Part shown: positions 26,817-36,413 of the stretch, piece by piece | How positions within the stretch are numbered: the first letter of the stretch is position 1 | Layout: every line of letters begins with the position of its first letter | Origin: Melioribacteraceae bacterium | Lineage (GTDB): Bacteria; Bacteroidota; Ignavibacteria; Ignavibacteriales; Melioribacteraceae | Assembly: GCA_026417375.1 (NCBI GenBank) | Contig: JAOADJ010000037.1 | Span: 124,001 to 188,000 of the forward strand | Length of the DNA stretch: 64,000 nucleotides | Reading direction: 5' to 3' | Notes under the pieces: generated by a model | Told to the model about the DNA's origin: nothing | What the model saw: only the letters and a program-made list of their open reading frames with translations | Database searches by the model: none | Position numbers and translations under genes: made by a program

Positions 26817-28035
26817 TGTAGAAAATCCTGTAATGTTTGGACTTTTCTTGATGTTTACAATGCTAGCGGTTATATATGTTTATAACCGCTTTATTATTAT
26901 TCCCATGAGAAGAAAACATCTTGCTGAAGAAGAAAATTTAAAACTTCAGCAAGCTGAATTAATGGCTTTGTTTGCTTCATTATCTCCTGATCCCATTTTC
27001 AGGTTTGATGAAGAAGGAAAAATAATTTTAGCTAATAATTCTGCTCACAAATTATTCCCACAAAAAATTTTAGAAGGAGAAAACGTTAGAATAATTTTGC
27101 CTTATACTCATAATTATGATTTTCATGATATTATTAAAAATGAAAAATCAATACTTGATGTTATTCAAATTGGAAAATTTTATTATCAATTTATTATTGT
27201 CGGTTCAAATAAGTTTAAGATTTGCCAGGTTTATGGAAGAAATATTACAGAACTAAAACAAACTGAAAATGAGTTAATAGAGGCACTTTTAAAAGCCGAA
27301 GAAGCTAAAAGACTTAAAGAATTTTTTCTTGCACAAATTTCCCATGAAATTAGGTCTCCTTTAAATGTTATTGTCGGTTATTCTGATATTCTAAATGAAG
27401 AACTTAAAGGTAGTAATAATAATTATTATGATGGTATTCTCCGCTCAATCAAAAACAATAGTAAAAGATTATATAGAACTTTTGATTTACTTCTTAATAT
27501 GTCTCAACTTCAAGCAGGAAAATATGAAACTCATATTGAAAAAATTGATTTATATTATTTGTTGAATTCAATACACTTAGAATATTTTTCATTAGCAGAA
27601 GAAAAATCAATTGATTTGAAAATAATAAATACCATTGAACCACCGGTTTATATTTATGGAGATCATTATTCCATTTCACAAATTTTTATTAACCTAATTG
27701 ATAATGCAATTAAATATACATCAAAAGGAGCTGTTGAAATAAAAATTTCCAAAACAAATGAAGAAGAAATTGTTACCGAAATAATTGATAATGGAAAAGG
27801 TATGTCGCAGGAATTTATTGATAAATTATTTCAACCATTTACTCAGGAAGATATGGGATATACCAGAAGATTTGATGGAACTGGTTTAGGGTTAGCTATT
27901 GTGAAAAATTTTGTCGAATTAAATAAAGGAAAAATATCTGTAGAAAGTGAATTAAATAAGGGAACAACTTTTAAAGTTGTTTTAAAAGGAGATAAAACAT
28001 GGTTAAACAATCAGATGATAAACCAAATCTCTTAA
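26794..28035 (+). CDS. PAS-domain sensor histidine kinase
   Basis: A 413-residue membrane-anchored kinase. One N-terminal helix (about residues 12-35) is followed by a short coiled segment and a PAS-like domain (LFASLSPDPIFRFDEEGKI, about 58-150). Then come HisKA with SHEIRSPLN (His184) and HATPase_c with NLIDNAIKYT (N box), IIDNGKGM (G1) and GTGLGLAIVKNF (G2). The start is placed at ATG 26794, after a gagaag sequence; the open frame reaches further upstream but would bury the true N-terminus in the previous gene. Its 3' end overlaps the response regulator by 37 bases. Confidence 0.93.
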   Translation: MNPQSLFSVENPVMFGLFLMFTMLAVIYVYNRFIIIPMRRKHLAEEENLKLQQAELMALFASLSPDPIFRFDEEGKIILANNSAHKLFPQKILEGENVRIILPYTHNYDFHDIIKNEKSILDVIQIGKFYYQFIIVGSNKFKICQVYGRNITELKQTENELIEALLKAEEAKRLKEFFLAQISHEIRSPLNVIVGYSDILNEELKGSNNNYYDGILRSIKNNSKRLYRTFDLLLNMSQLQAGKYETHIEKIDLYYLLNSIHLEYFSLAEEKSIDLKIINTIEPPVYIYGDHYSISQIFINLIDNAIKYTSKGAVEIKISKTNEEEIVTEIIDNGKGMSQEFIDKLFQPFTQEDMGYTRRFDGTGLGLAIVKNFVELNKGKISVESELNKGTTFKVVLKGDKTWLNNQMINQIS

Positions 28036-28436
28036 TTATAGAAGATGATTACGATAATCAAAAATTCTTATATACTTTTATGCAAAGATATTTCAATCTT
28101 GATATCGGCGATTCTGAAGAAAAGTTTTATCACTTCTTAAGCACAAAACAATATGATGCAATAATTATGGACATTTCGATTAAGGGTAATAAAAATGGTC
28201 TTGATTTAATTAAAGAATTAAAAAGCAAAAATGAAACTAAAAACATTCCTGTTGTTTGTTATACTGCTCACGCATTAAGTAGAGATAGAATTAATGCCCT
28301 TGAAGCTGGAAGTGATATTTATATTAGTAAACCATCTGATATTTATTCATTACTTCGTACATTACTTAATCTTATTAATCAAAAGAAAAATAAAATATCA
28401 GAAGATCTTTCAAATACAAATTTTGCAATTGCATAA
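27999..28436 (+). CDS. Single-domain response regulator
   Basis: A 145-residue receiver with no output domain. The acidic pair is in LLIIEDDYDNQKF, the phospho-acceptor in AIIMDISIKG (Asp58), the switch Thr in VCYTAHA (Thr89) and the Lys in YISKPSD (Lys111). A strong aaaggag site lies eight bases before the ATG within the kinase gene, so the 37-base overlap is genuine coupling rather than a wrong start. It presumably takes phosphate from the kinase at 26794-28035 and acts through protein contacts or a phosphorelay, as for CheY/Spo0F-type regulators. Confidence 0.93.
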   Translation: MVKQSDDKPNLLIIEDDYDNQKFLYTFMQRYFNLDIGDSEEKFYHFLSTKQYDAIIMDISIKGNKNGLDLIKELKSKNETKNIPVVCYTAHALSRDRINALEAGSDIYISKPSDIYSLLRTLLNLINQKKNKISEDLSNTNFAIA

Positions 28437-28440
28437 AAAA

Positions 28441-28482
28441 GAACACGAATTCATCAAGTTTTTTACTTAATAATTCGTGTTC
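28441..28482. terminator. Shared terminator between convergent genes
   Basis: gaacacgaatt (28441-28451) and aattcgtgttc (28472-28482) make an 11-bp stem with a 20-base loop. An A-run on the left supplies the U-tract for minus-strand transcripts of ahcY, while the plus strand ends the response-regulator unit. Confidence 0.7.
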
Positions 28483-28493
28483 TCAATTAAAAA

Positions 28494-29915
28494 TTAATAT
28501 CTATAATGCTCAGGTTTATAAGGACCTTCTAAAGAAACTCCTATATATTCAGCTTGCTTTGGTGTTAACTGAGTTAATTTAACACCAATATGTTCTAGAT
28601 GTAAACGAGCAACTTCTTCATCAAGATGTTTTGGTAAACGATATACACCAATTTGATATTTACTCTTGTAAAAATCTAATTGAGCTAATGTTTGATTTGT
28701 GAAAGAATTGCTCATTACAAAAGATGGATGACCAGTTGCGCAACCTAAATTAACTAATCTGCCTTCAGCAAGTAAAATAATTGAATGTCCATCCGGGAAG
28801 AAGTATTGATCAACCTGTGGTTTAATATTAACCTTTTTGATTCCCGGATAAGATTCAAGACGATTAACTTGAATTTCGTTATCAAAATGTCCAATGTTAC
28901 AAACAATTGATTCATTTTTCATTTGCATCATATGTTCCAGTGTTATAACATCACAGTTTCCTGTTGCAGTAACAAAAATATTACCTTCCTTTACCGCTTC
29001 TTCCATGGTTGTAACTTCAAATCCTTCCATAGCAGCTTGCAATGCACAAATAGGATCAATTTCTGTTACAATTACTCTGGCTCCATAACTTCTCATCGAA
29101 CGAGCTGAACCTTTTCCAACATCACCGTAACCGGCAACAACTACAACTTTGCCTGCAAGCATTATGTCAGTAGCTCTCTTAATTCCATCAGCTAAAGATT
29201 CTCGGCAACCGTAAAGATTGTCAAATTTGGATTTAGTAACAGAATCATTAACATTAATTGCAGGAAAGAGTAATTCATTTTTTTCAAACATTTGATATAA
29301 ACGATGAACACCAGTTGTTGTTTCTTCACTTACACCTTTAATATGTTCAATCATTTTATGCCATTTGTTCGGCTCATTTATTAAAGTTTCTTTGAGTAAA
29401 TTTTTAATAATTTGTTCTTCTTCAGATTGTGATGGTGTATCTAAAAAAGATGGATCGTTTTCAGCTTTGTAGCCCCAATGAATTAATAAAGTTGCATCTC
29501 CACCATCATCAACAATTGAAGTTGGTCCATCACCATTTGGAAATGATAGTGCCTGAAGTGTACACCACCAATATTCTTCAAGTGTTTCACCTTTCCATGC
29601 AAAAACGGGAATACCAGCTTTTGCAATAGCTGCAGCTGCATGATCTTGAGTTGAAAAAATATTGCAACTAGCCCAACGAACTTCTGCTCCTAATTCTACT
29701 AATGTTTCAATTAAAACAGCAGTTTGAATTGTCATATGCAAAGAGCCGGTAATTTTTGCTCCTTTAAGTGGTTTTTCTTTTCCATATTTTTTTCGCAGAG
29801 ACATTAAGCCAGGCATTTCTGTTTCTGCAAGTTTTATTTCTTTTCTTCCCCAATCTGCTAAAGAAAGATCTTTTACTTTGTATTCTGTTTTTTGTAATTC
29901 AACTACTTCACTCAT
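28494..29915 (-). CDS. ahcY: Adenosylhomocysteinase
   Basis: Reversibly hydrolyses S-adenosylhomocysteine to adenosine and homocysteine, removing the methylation by-product. The 473-residue protein has [17 protein letters not shown] near the N-terminus, the NAD-binding [17 protein letters not shown] near residue 258, a GHFDNEI motif and the C-terminal KPEHYRY ending that contributes to the neighbouring NAD site. It contains the insertion near residues 150-195 typical of many bacterial enzymes. It is the second gene after metK (15-base gap), and the pair forms the activated-methyl cycle. No SAH or SAM riboswitch is seen. Confidence 0.97.
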   Translation of the reverse strand: MSEVVELQKTEYKVKDLSLADWGRKEIKLAETEMPGLMSLRKKYGKEKPLKGAKITGSLHMTIQTAVLIETLVELGAEVRWASCNIFSTQDHAAAAIAKAGIPVFAWKGETLEEYWWCTLQALSFPNGDGPTSIVDDGGDATLLIHWGYKAENDPSFLDTPSQSEEEQIIKNLLKETLINEPNKWHKMIEHIKGVSEETTTGVHRLYQMFEKNELLFPAINVNDSVTKSKFDNLYGCRESLADGIKRATDIMLAGKVVVVAGYGDVGKGSARSMRSYGARVIVTEIDPICALQAAMEGFEVTTMEEAVKEGNIFVTATGNCDVITLEHMMQMKNESIVCNIGHFDNEIQVNRLESYPGIKKVNIKPQVDQYFFPDGHSIILLAEGRLVNLGCATGHPSFVMSNSFTNQTLAQLDFYKSKYQIGVYRLPKHLDEEVARLHLEHIGVKLTQLTPKQAEYIGVSLEGPYKPEHYRY

Positions 29916-29930
29916 TTTTTTACCTTTTTG

Positions 29931-31073
29931 TTATAATAATTTTTTAAACATAGGAACTAGATCTAAACGTTCCCAAGAAAATTCTTTTTCGGTTCTACCA
30001 AAATGTCCGTATGCAGCAGTTTTCTGGTAAATAGGTCTTCTTAATTGTAATCGTTCAATAATGCCTTTTGGTGTCAAGTCAATTTCCTGATTAATAAATT
30101 CACCAAGTAATCCATCTGGAATTACACCAGTTCCTTTTGTGTTGACATAAACAGAAACGGGTTGAGCTACTCCAATAGCATAAGCAACTTGAACTAAACA
30201 TTCTTTTGCAAGTTTAGATGCAACTACATTTTTAGCAATATGGCGAGCAGCGTAAGTAGCACTTCTATCTACTTTGCTTGGATCTTTTCCGGAAAATGCA
30301 CCACCACCATGTGGAGCCCAGCCACCATAAGTATCTACAATTATTTTTCTTCCGGTCAACCCACTGTCTCCATGTGGTCCACCAATTTCAAATCTTCCGG
30401 TTGGATTAACAAAGTATTTTGTTTTTTTATCAAGATATTTTTCAGGGATTACTTTTTTAATAACGTTTTCAATAACATCTTCTTTTATTTTCTTTTGGGT
30501 TACATTACTATCATGTTGAGTTGAAATTACAACTGTATCAACTCTTAACGGATTGTTGTTGTTATCATATTCAATTGTAACTTGAGATTTTGCATCAGGT
30601 CTTAAATATGGCATTAATTCCAAATTTTTCTTTCTTATTTCAGAAAGTTTTTTAACCAATTTATGTGCATAAACTATTGGCATAGGCATGAATTCCGGAG
30701 TTTGATCGCATGCATAACCAAACATTATACCTTGATCACCGGCACCACCTTTGTCAACACCCATTGCTATATCAGGTGATTGTGAATGAATTGCATTTAA
30801 TATACCACATGAATCAGCATCAAATTTATATTCTGCTTTTGTGTAGCCAATATTTTTAATTGTTTTTCTAACAACTTCATGAACATCAATATATGCTGAT
30901 GTTGTAACTTCACCACCTACAACTACTAATCCGGTAGTAACCATTGTTTCGCAAGCAACACGAGCATTTGGGTCTTGTTTAAAAATAGCATCAAGAATAC
31001 CATCAGAAATTTGGTCACAAACTTTATCGGGATGACCTTCTGAAACAGATTCGGACGTGAATAAGTATGACAT
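29931..31073 (-). CDS. metK: S-adenosylmethionine synthetase
   Basis: Makes S-adenosylmethionine from methionine and ATP. The 380 residues include [20 protein letters not shown] at the N-terminus (ATP site and metal Asp), [12 protein letters not shown] (conserved hexapeptide, about residue 115) and [17 protein letters not shown] (phosphate loop, about residue 254). The ATG is 17 bases after the stop of the sugar nucleotidyltransferase gene and upstream of ahcY, so the three are likely one transcription unit. No SAM riboswitch precedes it. Confidence 0.97.
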   Translation of the reverse strand: MSYLFTSESVSEGHPDKVCDQISDGILDAIFKQDPNARVACETMVTTGLVVVGGEVTTSAYIDVHEVVRKTIKNIGYTKAEYKFDADSCGILNAIHSQSPDIAMGVDKGGAGDQGIMFGYACDQTPEFMPMPIVYAHKLVKKLSEIRKKNLELMPYLRPDAKSQVTIEYDNNNNPLRVDTVVISTQHDSNVTQKKIKEDVIENVIKKVIPEKYLDKKTKYFVNPTGRFEIGGPHGDSGLTGRKIIVDTYGGWAPHGGGAFSGKDPSKVDRSATYAARHIAKNVVASKLAKECLVQVAYAIGVAQPVSVYVNTKGTGVIPDGLLGEFINQEIDLTPKGIIERLQLRRPIYQKTAAYGHFGRTEKEFSWERLDLVPMFKKLL

Positions 31074-31090
31074 TTATACCTCTTAATTAA

Positions 31091-32068
31091 TTAATAAAAT
31101 TCTATTTCGGATGAATCACCGGCATTTAACTTTTTATAATTCCCTTTAATAATTGCATTCATTCCGATTATTGAATTATCTAACATTGATTTTTCAACTC
31201 TTGCGTTCGGTGATAATATTGAATTTTTTATTATTGATTCTTCAACAATACAATTTTCTGCAATTGTTGTGTTCGGACCAATTACACAATTTTTTACAAC
31301 TGCACTTTCAGATATATATACGGGATTAATAATAATACTTCCTTTAACTTTTCTGTTTGTTCCTTTTGTTTGTAATAAAAATTTATTTGTTGATAATAAA
31401 GTCTCGCTTTTGCCGCAATCATACCAACCATCAACATTAAAAGTTGTGAACTTTTCACCTTTTTCAATCATAAGTTGAAGAGCATCTGTTAATTGATATT
31501 CACCTTTGGTTTTAATTTCTTTTTCAAAAAGTTCATTTAATGAATCAATTAATAATTTTGTGTTTTTTATGTAATATAATCCAACAAGAGCAAGTTTTGA
31601 AATTGGTGTTTTTGGTTTTTCAACTAATTTTAAAATAAAATTATTTTCACAAACAGCAACACCAAATCTTGATGGGTCATCAACAAGCTTTACTCCTAAA
31701 GAGCTATATGTTTGATTTAAAACATTTTTTAAATCAACATCAAAAATGGTATCACCAAGAATAATAAAAATTTCTTCATTACTTATTGTTGGAATTGCAA
31801 CATGAATTGCATGACCCAAACCGAGTGCAATTTCTTGTGTTACAAAGCTTGAATTTAATTGCGGATATTCTTTCTTAACATATTCCACAATTTTTTCTCC
31901 AAGATATCCAACAACAAATGTAGCATTATAAATATTCTCACTGAAAAGCTTATCAATTATATGACCTAATATTGGTTTACCACCAACATTTAGTAAAACT
32001 TTTGGTAACGAATATGTGTGCGGCTTTAACCTTGTTCCAAATCCAGCCGCTGGAATTATAGCCCTCAT
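31091..32068 (-). CDS. Sugar-phosphate nucleotidyltransferase with left-handed beta-helix tail
   Basis: A 325-residue enzyme activating sugar-1-phosphates. The N-terminal Rossmann-like domain has AAGFGTRLKPHTYSLPKVLL (nucleotide-binding and catalytic Lys), an IILGDTIFD metal site and KGEYQLTDALQ. The C-terminal part (about residues 235-310) shows hexapeptide-like repeats (SAVVKNCVIGPNTTIAEN), as in long RmlA/GlmU-type proteins. Start chosen at the ATG at 32068, with aagga upstream; the open frame continues to 32098 without support. Glucose-1-phosphate thymidylyl- or uridylyltransferase activity is plausible; the exact sugar cannot be decided. Confidence 0.88.
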   Translation of the reverse strand: MRAIIPAAGFGTRLKPHTYSLPKVLLNVGGKPILGHIIDKLFSENIYNATFVVGYLGEKIVEYVKKEYPQLNSSFVTQEIALGLGHAIHVAIPTISNEEIFIILGDTIFDVDLKNVLNQTYSSLGVKLVDDPSRFGVAVCENNFILKLVEKPKTPISKLALVGLYYIKNTKLLIDSLNELFEKEIKTKGEYQLTDALQLMIEKGEKFTTFNVDGWYDCGKSETLLSTNKFLLQTKGTNRKVKGSIIINPVYISESAVVKNCVIGPNTTIAENCIVEESIIKNSILSPNARVEKSMLDNSIIGMNAIIKGNYKKLNAGDSSEIEFY

Positions 32069-32182
32069 CAATATTTTATCCTTATTTAGTTTATACAAAA
32101 TTATAAAATAGGTTTACGCTAAACAAACATTCGTTTATTTTAATATCATTTACGATTTTTGAAAATAAAAAATGTGAATCAT

Positions 32183-33145
32183 ATGAAAATAAAAAATAGA
32201 ATTACAGAATTGTTAAAAATTAAATATCCAATTATTCAGGGTGGTATGGTTTGGGTAAGTGGCTGGAAATTAGTTTCAGCTGTTTCAAATAATGGTGGAT
32301 TAGGATTGATTGGTGCTGGTTCAATGAAACCAGATTTATTGAAAGAACACATTCAGAAATGTAAAGCAGCAACAAATTTTCCTTTCGGTGTAAATATTCC
32401 ACTACTGAGAAAAGATGCAGATGAATTAATAAAAATTGTAATTGATGAAAATGTAAAAATTGTATTTACATCTGCTGGACATCCGGGAAAATTTATTGAT
32501 GTATTAAAAAAGAATAATATTACAGTAATTCATGTTGTATCAAATGTAAAGCAAGCAAAAAAATCAGAATCAGTTGGTTGCGATGCAATTGTTGCAGAAG
32601 GAGTTGAAGCTGGTGGACATAATGGACCAGATGAAATAACAACTTTCTGTTTAATTCCTCAAGTTGTAGAAAATGTTAATATCCCTGTAATTGCTGCCGG
32701 TGGAATTGTAAACGGAAAGGGAATTGCTGCTGCATTAGCGCTAGGCGCAGAAGGTGTGCAAATAGGAACTCGTTTTGCTGCAACTTTAGAATCATCAGCA
32801 CATGAAAATTATAAAAGAAATATTATTAAAGCTGCTGATACTTCAACAACTTTAGTATTAAGAAAAATTGGTAATGCGAGAGTTATAAAAAATAGCTGGA
32901 GTGAAACTGTAAGAAAAGCTGAAGAAAGGGGAGCTGATGAAATTGAATTAAGAAATTTACTTGGAGAAAAAAGAGAACGATTAGGAATATTCGAAGGTAA
33001 TGAAGATGAAGGAATGATGGAAGTTGGTCAGGGTGCCGGTTTAATTACTGAAATTTTATCTGTTGAAGATTTGATGAATAAATTAATAAATGAATTTAGC
33101 AATTCAATTAATAAGTTAATTAGTTTGGCACATTTGGAAGAATAA
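32183..33145 (+). CDS. Nitronate monooxygenase / FabK-like flavoprotein
   Basis: A 320-residue FMN-dependent TIM-barrel protein of the 2-nitropropane dioxygenase family. Signatures are YPIIQGGMVWVSGWKL at the N-terminus, VAEGVEAGGHNG near residue 140 (the conserved His site), and VIAAGGIVNGKGIAAALALGAEGVQIGTRF. The C-terminus reads GQGAGLITEI. Some members are enoyl-ACP reductase FabK; the WVSGW variant is usually labelled nitronate monooxygenase, and I cannot separate the two. A 14-base direct repeat (32160-32173 and 32184-32197) duplicates the start region in frame, so a TTG start at 32159 is possible. The 3' end overlaps the convergent gene by 26 bases. Confidence 0.85.
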   Translation: MKIKNRITELLKIKYPIIQGGMVWVSGWKLVSAVSNNGGLGLIGAGSMKPDLLKEHIQKCKAATNFPFGVNIPLLRKDADELIKIVIDENVKIVFTSAGHPGKFIDVLKKNNITVIHVVSNVKQAKKSESVGCDAIVAEGVEAGGHNGPDEITTFCLIPQVVENVNIPVIAAGGIVNGKGIAAALALGAEGVQIGTRFAATLESSAHENYKRNIIKAADTSTTLVLRKIGNARVIKNSWSETVRKAEERGADEIELRNLLGEKRERLGIFEGNEDEGMMEVGQGAGLITEILSVEDLMNKLINEFSNSINKLISLAHLEE

Positions 33146-33785
33146 GTTGCATCTGTGGTAACAGAAAATAATATAAAATCCACATAACACTACAAACTGT
33201 AACTGGAATTGTAAAATTATCATCAGCCCATGTACCGGAAATATTTTCTGCCAGAGCTCCAAATGCAGCACCAATAAATCCAATAAAATATTCAATAATA
33301 TTTCCTTCAATTTTAGGAGAAAGAATAACTACTACACATGAAAAAAGGAAAAAAGCTAAAGTACCTTCAAAGCTTTTAAATAAAAATTTTCTTTTTCCAA
33401 ATCTTCTTCCAATTAATGCTGCTGCAATATCACCAATTATTAAAATTGCAAAACCAGTAACAACAAAAACTTTAGGAAAAACAATTACAACAAAAACAGC
33501 GGATATTAAAACATAAGTTGCACCATTTAAATTTTTCTTTTGATGATCCCACTCATGTTTTCTCATCATAAAGCCAAAATATTTTCTAATTATTTCGGAA
33601 AGAAATGGTGAATAATAACGTCCGTAATCAATTGCTAATGAAATTAACATTAAAGGGATTAATATTGAAAGGGCAAGTTCTTTTGTAATGAAATAATAAA
33701 TTGTAGGAATAGAAAGGGAAATCATATGAATTCCCTTTCTAACAATTTCATTTTTGTAATCTATTGTACCACGTTCATCAAGCAT
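33120..33785 (-). CDS. SEC59/DGK1/VTE5-type lipid (polyprenol/diacylglycerol) kinase-like membrane protein
   Basis: A 221-residue membrane protein with about six or seven helices. It starts [21 protein letters not shown]; the NEIxRKxxH element, an [11 protein letters not shown] segment, [20 protein letters not shown], and [10 protein letters not shown] and [15 protein letters not shown] motifs are the pattern of the CTP-dependent dolichol/phytol/diacylglycerol kinase family, distantly related to phosphatidate cytidylyltransferases. The ATG at 33785 overlaps the ftsH stop by eight bases, and it is the last gene of the greA operon. Substrate is unknown. Confidence 0.82.
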   Translation of the reverse strand: MLDERGTIDYKNEIVRKGIHMISLSIPTIYYFITKELALSILIPLMLISLAIDYGRYYSPFLSEIIRKYFGFMMRKHEWDHQKKNLNGATYVLISAVFVVIVFPKVFVVTGFAILIIGDIAAALIGRRFGKRKFLFKSFEGTLAFFLFSCVVVILSPKIEGNIIEYFIGFIGAAFGALAENISGTWADDNFTIPVTVCSVMWILYYFLLPQMQLILPNVPN

Positions 33786-35835
33786 TGGAATCAGAAGAAT
33801 TTTCTTTTTCTCTTTTTTTCTTTTCCTCAAGTAAATTTTTTACATGTTCTGGTAATTCATCTTCAAGTGGTTGTTGAGATGCATTTCCATTCTTTTTTAC
33901 AGGTGGAAGTTCTTCTCCTCTCATAATCTTATCAATTTCTTCACTATCAAGAATTTCACGTTCAAGGAGTTCTTTTGAAAGTTTATGTAGCAGTTCAATA
34001 TTTTCATTAAGAATTTTTTCAGCCCTTTCCATTCCAGCTAATACAATTTTTTTAATTTCATCATCAATTTCCTGAGCTGTTTGTTCGCTATAATCTTTAT
34101 GTTTTGTGATTTCACGACCTAAGAAAATTTCCTCTTCTTTAGCACCGTAAGCTAATGGACCAAGTTTTTCACTCATTCCCCATTCGCAAACCATTTTACG
34201 GGCAATGTTTGTCGCCTTTTCAATATCGTTTCCGGCACCAGTTGTTAGCTGATTGAAAACAATTTTTTCTGCAGCTCTTCCACCTAGTGCATAAGTTATC
34301 ATTGCTTCAAGATAATTTTTTGAATAAGTATGTTTTTCATCAACTGGTAGATAGGTTGTAACGCCTAATGCTCTTCCTCTTGGAATAATTGTTACTTTAT
34401 GCACAGGATCAGAATCGGGGATCATTTTTGCAACAAGAACATGACCAATTTCATGATAAGCAGTAATTTTCTTTTCGTTTTCAGAAATAATCATACTTTT
34501 TCTTTCCATACCCATCATTACTTTGTCTTTAGCTTCTTCAAAATCATCCATTCCTACTTTCTTTTTATTTTTTCTGGCAGCAAGAAGAGCAGCTTCGTTT
34601 ACCATATTAGCTAATTCAGCACCTGCAAGTCCTGGTGTACCTTTAGCAAGTACAGTTAAATCAACATCTGGTTCGAGTGGAATTTTTCTGGTATGAACTT
34701 TTAAAATTCCTTCTCTTCCTTTAACATCGGGGCGGTCAACAACAACCTGACGATCAAAACGACCGGGTCTTAATAAAGCAGGATCCAGTACATCGGGTCT
34801 GTTGGTAGCTGCAATAATAATTACACCACTATTTTGTTCGAATCCATCCATTTCAACAAGTAACTGATTTAATGTTTGTTCACGTTCATCATGACCACCA
34901 CCTAAACCAGCACCACGATGACGACCTACTGCATCAATTTCATCAATAAAAATTATACATGGTGCGTTTTTCTTTCCCTGGTCAAATAAATCTCTTACTC
35001 TACTCGCTCCAACACCAACGAACATTTCAACAAAATCGGCACCAGAAATTGAGAAAAACGGAACACCAGCTTCACCAGCAACAGCTCTTGCCAAAAGAGT
35101 TTTACCTGTTCCGGGAGGTCCTAATAACAAAACACCGCGAGGAATTTTGCCACCTAATTTTTGGAATTTACCTGGTTCTCTTAAAAATTCAATTATTTCT
35201 TGAAGTTCAAGTTTTGCTTCGTCAGCACCGGCAACATCTTTAAATGTTACTTTAATTTGAGATTCAGAAATTAATTTAGCGCGACTTTTACCGAAATTAA
35301 AAATTCCACGCGAGCCACCACCGGCACCACCTTGCATTCTTCTGAAAAAGAAAATCCAAACACCAAACAGTAAAAGCCAGGGTATGAATCCGAGAAAGAT
35401 CGAGATCCATTCATTTGATTCTTTTACATAAGTATATGTTATTCCTTTTTCATCCCATATTTTCTTCTGTTCTTGAATATCAGATTCAACTATTATAACA
35501 GAAAAATTTTTGACATCGATAAATGTGTTGTTGACACTAATTTTTTCTTTTTCTTTTAATTTTCCTTCAAGGCGATAATCATTAATGTCTGATTTAATGA
35601 TTTTAACATCATTAATTTTTCCTTCGTTAAGAAATTGTTTGTATTGATTAAATGTAATATCAACAGTTGATGATACTCCGCCTCTCATTAATTGCATTAC
35701 AATTACTGCTGCAATTATTACAGCTCCCCAACTGAAAACTGTTTTTATAATTTTTCCCCAGTCGAAATCACCATCTGGTTTTTGAGGGTTAAAGTTTTTT
35801 CTTTGTTTTTGATTATTTGAGTTATTTTCTTCCAT
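33778..35835 (-). CDS. ftsH: ATP-dependent zinc metalloprotease FtsH
   Basis: Membrane-anchored AAA+ protease for quality control and regulatory proteolysis. The 685 residues include two N-terminal helices (about 31-48 and 146-165) around a small periplasmic domain, and a Gly-rich linker. The AAA module has [23 protein letters not shown] and a second region of homology at [17 protein letters not shown]. The zinc protease site is HEIGH, and the C-terminal tail is charged and Lys/Glu-rich. It follows hpt by 26 bases. The tilS-hpt-ftsH order is conserved across distant bacteria. Confidence 0.98.
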   Translation of the reverse strand: MEENNSNNQKQRKNFNPQKPDGDFDWGKIIKTVFSWGAVIIAAVIVMQLMRGGVSSTVDITFNQYKQFLNEGKINDVKIIKSDINDYRLEGKLKEKEKISVNNTFIDVKNFSVIIVESDIQEQKKIWDEKGITYTYVKESNEWISIFLGFIPWLLLFGVWIFFFRRMQGGAGGGSRGIFNFGKSRAKLISESQIKVTFKDVAGADEAKLELQEIIEFLREPGKFQKLGGKIPRGVLLLGPPGTGKTLLARAVAGEAGVPFFSISGADFVEMFVGVGASRVRDLFDQGKKNAPCIIFIDEIDAVGRHRGAGLGGGHDEREQTLNQLLVEMDGFEQNSGVIIIAATNRPDVLDPALLRPGRFDRQVVVDRPDVKGREGILKVHTRKIPLEPDVDLTVLAKGTPGLAGAELANMVNEAALLAARKNKKKVGMDDFEEAKDKVMMGMERKSMIISENEKKITAYHEIGHVLVAKMIPDSDPVHKVTIIPRGRALGVTTYLPVDEKHTYSKNYLEAMITYALGGRAAEKIVFNQLTTGAGNDIEKATNIARKMVCEWGMSEKLGPLAYGAKEEEIFLGREITKHKDYSEQTAQEIDDEIKKIVLAGMERAEKILNENIELLHKLSKELLEREILDSEEIDKIMRGEELPPVKKNGNASQQPLEDELPEHVKNLLEEKKKREKENSSDSNA

Positions 35836-35861
35836 AAAACTATATTTAATTTGTTATAAAA

Positions 35862-36413
35862 TTATTCACTTAAAACATAAATTGATGATAAATTTCTATA
35901 CTTTTGAGCATAGTCTAAACCATATCCTATTACAAATTTGCTCGGTATTTTAAATCCAATATAGTCAATTTTGACATCATATTTGAGACTTTCTGGTTTG
36001 AGTAGAAGAGTTATAACTTTCATACTTGCAGGATTATGATTTGCAATTATTTCTTCAATGTATTTAATAGAAAGACCACTATCTACAATATCTTCTACAA
36101 TTATTAAATGTCTATCGGTTATGTCAGCATTTAAATCTTTTATTAACTTAACTTTTCCGGATGATATTTTTTCATCACCATAACTTGATAATTTAAAGAA
36201 ATCCATTTCGCAGTTGAAAGTAACTTTTTTCAGCAAATCTGCCATAAACATAAATGAACCATTTAAAACCCCAATAAAAATAGGAAGTTTTGTTTTGTAT
36301 TCGGCTTCTAATTCTTTAGCTAGTTCCGAAATTCTTTTTTGAATTTCTTCCTCGGTTATAAATGGAACAAACTTTTCTGTTCCAACCCATATTTCATTTT
36401 TTAATTCAGACAT
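35862..36413 (-). CDS. hpt: Hypoxanthine phosphoribosyltransferase
   Basis: Purine salvage enzyme making IMP or GMP from hypoxanthine or guanine and PRPP. The 183-residue protein carries the PRPP-binding signature LIIVEDIVDSGLSI near residue 98, VLNGSFMFMADLL (loop I), ELSSYG-type region KLSSYGDEKISSG, and the C-terminal FVIGYGLDYAQKYRNL that contacts the base. The ATG lies 13 bases inside the 3' end of tilS, so translation is coupled. Confidence 0.96.
   Translation of the reverse strand: MSELKNEIWVGTEKFVPFITEEEIQKRISELAKELEAEYKTKLPIFIGVLNGSFMFMADLLKKVTFNCEMDFFKLSSYGDEKISSGKVKLIKDLNADITDRHLIIVEDIVDSGLSIKYIEEIIANHNPASMKVITLLLKPESLKYDVKIDYIGFKIPSKFVIGYGLDYAQKYRNLSSIYVLSE

Noticed and set aside
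31074-31090. SAM riboswitch before metK
   Set aside because: Only 17 bases separate metK from the upstream gene, and no riboswitch fold is possible there; none is seen before the first gene either.
34399-35243. Open frames on the plus strand within ftsH
   Set aside because: They lie antisense to a fully conserved FtsH sequence and have His/Phe-rich compositions with no motif.
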